Shown here: one piece after another, positions 60,275 to 64,000 of the stretch | Layout: each line of letters starts with the position of its first letter | Position numbering within the stretch: the stretch's first letter is position 1 | NCBI GenBank assembly: GCA_028023455.1 | Contig: JAQFVV010000012.1 | Location: forward strand, 12,228,864 to 12,292,863 | Direction of reading: 5' to 3' | From: Epiperipatus broadwayi | Lineage: Eukaryota > Onychophora > Udeonychophora > Euonychophora > Peripatidae | Length of the DNA: 64,000 nucleotides | Notes under the pieces: generated by a model | Database searches by the model: none | Seen by the model: only the letters and a program-made list of their open reading frames with translations | Told to the model about the DNA's origin: nothing | Translations under genes and position numbers: made by a program

Positions 60275-60393
60275 TTTTTTATATATTTTTTTTAAGTGTC
60301 ATAGCATTGCCCGGGACACGAACTCACAACCCAGGAAACTGCCTGCAAGTGCAAGGCAATCGCACTGACCTCTCGACCACCAATGCAAGACAT
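60275..60393 (-). mobile_element. Short tRNA-derived SINE, copy 4, with exact target duplication
   Basis: Flanked by ATTTTTTATTGTT at 60,262-60,274 and 60,394-60,406. Minus strand: GGTCGAGAGGTCAGTGCGAT, then GCCTTGCACTTGCAGGCAG, a B-box region (GTTGTGAGTTCGTGTCC), then ATGCTATGACACTT and an A-rich tail. The sequence is worn relative to copy 2, yet the duplication is intact. Confidence 0.85.
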
Positions 60394-60406
60394 ATTTTTT
60401 ATTGTT

Positions 60407-61140
60407 ATTAATAAACTTATATTCCATTGTTAAAATTATTCCAGTGAACTGAATTCTAAGTAGTGTAGATTATTATATTTTGCATCATCTCTTGATCACA
60501 GTAACAGTTATAGAACTTATATTCTCTGAGCTAGATTTGAACATAATGGTTTGATATAAGAAAGGGGTGTGTATTTGTGCAGGGCATCCAGCATGACATT
60601 GTTCTGGTATGGTGTGAGGATTAAATTCTTCAAAGTCCATGTACTACATTTTATTTTAGTTTAGTCTATTAGAATTTAAATTATAGTTGGCTAGTACATT
60701 AATGATACTAAGTTGCCAGAGCATTGGTGATGATCAGTATGTTTTACTATTCCATCATTATTGTTTTTATGGTTGTATATTCTATGGATTATCACTTAAG
60801 TTATTCAAATTATTGGTTAAATAAAAACCCCAAGCTGATAAAAGATTAATAGTTAGCCTGGTCTACAGTAAACCCAGTTCAAATCCAGTCACCAGATTGA
60901 ATTGATTTGTTTGATTGTTGATCATTCATGATGATGGATGATTTTTACTTATTTTTAATGCTGATAAATATATTTATGATTAATTATATATATAGTGATT
61001 CTAGTGAGTTAACTGGGCTGATCTCATAATGAGATCTCTTTATCTCTCATGCTCTTATGATATACAACATTATTTATATATTTTTCATGATTAAACATTC
61101 CTTTAATAATATCTTCCTTTAATATTATCAATATATATAT
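60407..61140. other. Unassigned sequence with possible SINE relics
   Basis: CCCAGTTCAAATCCAGTC near 60,878 looks like a tRNA B box, with TGGTTAAATAAAAACCCCAA ~55 bases before it as a poor A box. GTGCAGGGCATCCAGCATGA (60,578) also looks repeat-like. Neither is firm. Confidence 0.4.
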
Positions 61141-61805
61141 ATGCTTTGCGCAGAGATAATGAAGTTATTAATACTGATTGAAAACAAATAATATCCAAAT
61201 GTTACTGCTGAGGGCACTTTCAGGATATTTCATAGTCCCATATTCTCGGCTACTGGAATTTATTTAAGAACTATAATGGTGTTAATGCAAATTTTATACA
61301 AATTTGTGGGAAGATACTACATAGACCATTTTTGCGATAGAGAAAAGCAGGCCTCTCTTCTATTGTTTGCAGCAGGGTTATCTACTATGTACTAAGCCTC
61401 CCTGACTTTGCATTTAATGCCATTTCTTTCAGAGCAGATAACACTGGCTGGGGTGGGTATGAAGGCATGATCAATGGCTCTCTCATGCTCAACAAAAATT
61501 GAATTGCCTTCAAGCTTAGTTTTAGTTCTGTTGTAGAGGTATCTACATTGAGCTACTCTGGTTGCATATTGGTTTTAGTTTCTCCATAATATGTTGTCAT
61601 GCAGGTTTTTGGGGGGCAGGTGATTTTGTAAACCACTTGAGGGGATGAATTCAGGTTTAATCTTGTCTTTGGTGTTATTGATGAGACTATTGGTGTTAGG
61701 AAGTCAATGGAAAGTGACTGCAAAGTCACATGATAGTTTGTTAATAAGGTTTTTGGCTGTTGACTGGATGAATGGAATTAGGATTCTCGGTTTGTTTTCT
61801 ATCTG
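61141..61805 (-). pseudogene. PLE copy F1: GIY-YIG endonuclease, left arm of a palindrome
   Basis: Read on the minus strand from about 61,805. A linker before the endonuclease (PEFIPSSGVYKITCPP in effect, near 61,606-61,650) leads into the GIY-YIG domain. The YYGET equivalent is damaged; then come TRVAQCRYLYN, KLEGNSIFVEHERA and ASVICSERNGIK. It ends with the REA-YIV tail. GIY-YIG is the DNA-nicking domain of Penelope-like elements. A stop replaces one Tyr codon in the tail. The arm pairs with 61,803-62,257. Confidence 0.8.
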
Positions 61806-62257
61806 CATGGCAACATATTATGGAGAAACCAAAACCAACTTTGCAACCAGAGTAGCTCAACATAGATACCTCTACAACAAGTCCAAAACTAAGCTTGAAG
61901 GCAATTCAATTTTTGTTGAGTATAAGAGAGCCACTGGTCATGCCTATCTATTCACCACAGCCAGTGTTATTTGCTCTGAAAGAAATGGCATTAAACTCAG
62001 TGTCAGGGAGGCTTACTACATAGTGGGTGACCCTGCTACAATCAATAGAAGAGAAACCTATTTTTCTCTATCTCAAAAAGGTATGTAGCATCTTCACATA
62101 AATTTGCATTAACACCATTATAGTTCTTAAATAAATTCCAATAGCCATGAATATGGGACTATGAAATATCCTGAAAGTGTGCTCGGCAGTAACATTTGGA
62201 TAATATTATTTGTTTTCAATCACTATTAATAACTTCATTATTTGTGCACAAAGCATA
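61803..62257 (+). pseudogene. PLE copy F2: GIY-YIG endonuclease, right arm of a palindrome
   Basis: The open frame 61,645-62,088 enters the domain at about 61,806. ATYYGETKTNFATRVAQHRY contains the YYGET motif and the conserved Arg of GIY-YIG nucleases. LEGNSIFVEYKRATGHA and SERNGIKLSVREAYYIV follow, then NRRETYFSLSQKGM and a stop at 62,086-62,088. This is the best-preserved endonuclease in the window; its key Tyr, Gly, Arg and His residues are present. No RT precedes it, because upstream of 61,803 the sequence is antisense to the same element. The frame's first ~50 codons are therefore read-through from antisense linker and not real protein. After the stop, about 170 bp of 3' UTR-like sequence is also shared by both arms. 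Confidence 0.85.
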
Positions 62258-62539
62258 TATATATATATATATTTTGATTTCAAATGCTAATGAAGTAAAG
62301 CCACAACAATTTAATATTTTTTGAAATATCTTGTTAACTTGAGGTTCATGATGATTTTCCATCATCCCATCTGAACCCATTTTCCCATCCTGTTATATTT
62401 AAATTGAAATCCTAATTCATTATATCTAAATTGTCATTATTCAAATGTGAATTTAAATACTAGCTATAAATACAATTTAATTAATTAAAAATATATTTGC
62501 AAAATCAAATTTTGCCTTGGTTTAAAATTTTTTCCAACT

Positions 62540-63400
62540 ATGTGATGTGATGCACTATGACTTCTCCTTATACAGAGTCAGGAATCTCTCAGCAACTATG
62601 TCTAGAGAAACCTGTTAACCACTTTACCTTCCCTTTTCATTCCCTGCCCTATGTTTTTCAATATCCTGTTTCATCCCATTTCCACAACATAATCTTTTCC
62701 AACTTCATGATCCTTATATCTAAATCCCCCTTATCTTTTTCCAAACCCAGCATAAAAACGAAAAACCCACTTTCTGTATAATTACTTTATCTATAGTTAT
62801 TCTTTCATAACTTCATTATTTGTATCCTTTCTGATTTCAGGCATTTACATTCAATTAACAGATGCCTAATATTTTCTATGCCTCCTTACACAACTTGCAG
62901 ACTAAATCCCCCACATTTTTCCATTTACATGTATAATCCCTTGTTGCTAAAGATCCCATTCAAACTTTAAACAGTAAACTACTTTCCTTGGTATAATCAT
63001 AAATTAACTCCACCCAATATTCGGTTTGCTTCTATATATATTTGAACTCTTTTTATTCTCCATACTAGTTTTCCATCTCTCCAACTCTCTATTTTTTATT
63101 AATGTACCTATTCTTCTATCCCATTCGTTACCACTATAACACTCAACAATTCTTCTGATACAATCATTCCACTATTTGTACAAGTATACTGACATAAATT
63201 CTTTATCCAAATCTTCTGCATGCTGCATTACCTTTCTCACCCATCTTGTTATTTGCCCTTTATTCATAACTCAATTAAATACTATTTCTGCTATTATTTT
63301 ATTATCCATAAATTGCAATCTACCAAACATTCAAATCAGTCCTAATATTGTACATTTAATCTTTTATATTCTAAGGGAATTCTAATAATTAATAACAGCA
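62540..63400 (-). pseudogene. LINE C-terminal remnant
   Basis: On the minus strand, broken frames give TRWVRKVMQHAEDLDKEF (near 63,200-63,250), IVECYSGNEWDRRIGTLIKN (near 63,095-63,155), RELERWKTSMENKKSSNIYR (near 63,040-63,095) and PRKVVYCLKFEWDL (near 62,960-63,000). Then, near 62,830-62,890, ENIRHLLIECKCLKSER follows a Cys-x-Leu-Cys-like pair. A Cys-rich His...Cys cluster after a helical, Trp-bearing segment is the layout of LINE proteins downstream of the RT, as in the element at 1.6-3.4 kb, but the sequence is clearly a different lineage. The RT palm itself is absent, and there are many stops. Confidence 0.6.
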
Positions 63401-64000
63401 ATGGTATAATTTTATTAAAAGACTGGATATTATTATATTAAAAACTTGATCCATTATTTAATCTGGTTAAATGGAGAACAAAAATAATATATACAGAAAA
63501 CAATCATTTGGAGAAAGTATTAATGTTTATAGATAAGAACAATTTATTATTATTATTATTTATTGAAATACATATAAAGTATTGCCATGATACATATTGT
63601 AATGGTACATCTGGGGAGAAAAAGAGAGACTTTGTTACTCCCCAAGAATTAATTAAGCACAAAATTTTATGTATCAGATACTAAGAATAAATAATCATAG
63701 TAAAATATTTCACTGACAGACTAGCTTAGTTTATTTAGATGTTAAAAGATAAAATATATTTTAATATTTAATTACAATCTTTTTTTCTAAATATACATGT
63801 GTGTTTTTTGAAAATAAATATACCTTGGAATCAAATGACATTTTATTGATTCCAAAATATATAAATAAATAAATAATTGCAAAGGTTCTTTTAATATCTT
63901 GCAATTTTTTTCCTCTACATTTTAATGTAAGGTGTAAAGAAGTCACAATGTTATAATAGCTAAGATAATGCAATATCATTAAGCAAATAAAATATTTGCA
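63401..64000. other. AT-rich DNA, no gene seen
   Basis: Only an ATT run (63,546-63,561) and chance frames. Confidence 0.5.

Noticed and set aside
61645-61802. First ~50 codons of the frame at 61,645-62,088
   Set aside because: They are read-through of antisense PLE linker before the palindrome arm begins.

Overview
The window is a gene-poor, strongly AT-rich stretch of eukaryotic DNA, most likely from an invertebrate animal. The evidence is the mix of decayed Penelope-like elements (PLEs), L1-type LINEs, short tRNA-derived SINEs, a hAT transposon relic, fold-back repeats, long microsatellites and a large LTR element. I see no intact single-copy host gene, no bacterial-style operon and no rRNA or functional tRNA gene. 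Base composition alone does not fix the species. A mollusc, chelicerate or flatworm would all fit, and I do not commit to one. || Layout: 1.2-5.2 kb holds two PLE fragments facing away from each other. A 5'-truncated LINE is nested in one, and a 306-bp fold-back element is nested in the other. 5.2-15 kb is mostly featureless AT-rich DNA with a short SINE, two fold-backs, a GC-rich island and a possible zinc-finger exon. 15.0-16.0 kb is a decayed hAT transposon with a recognisable C-terminal dimerisation signature. 17.3 kb is a fold-back. 18.5-19.2, 26.2-27.7 and 40.5 kb belong to one 453-bp repeat family, which at 26-27.7 kb forms a tandem plus inverted array. || 29,263-36,915 is a complete LTR retrotransposon on the minus strand. 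Its ~2.72-kb LTRs (TG...CA) contain a 191-bp tandem array. Its 2.2-kb interior encodes only a charged, repeat-rich coiled-coil protein and no polymerase, so it looks non-autonomous. 38.9-40.1 kb and 44.0-46.3 kb are two more PLEs on the minus strand. The second keeps nearly the whole RT plus GIY-YIG layout and lies between two ~390-bp direct repeats that contain a tRNA-derived SINE. 50.6-51.4 kb is a ~0.8-kb compound tetranucleotide microsatellite. 53.5-55.8 kb is a GC-richer patch with a possible pseudogene. 55.9-60.4 kb carries two short SINEs (one with an exact 13-bp target duplication), a fold-back made of the SINE tail, and degenerate tandem repeats. 61.1-62.3 kb is a PLE palindrome with two GIY-YIG domains, and 62.5-63.4 kb is the tail of a minus-strand LINE. 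|| The coding signals do not form a host pathway. They are the remains of self-copying elements. The recurrent theme is inverted (fold-back) organisation of PLE- and SINE-derived sequence and nesting of one element in another, from which the order of some insertions can be read directly.
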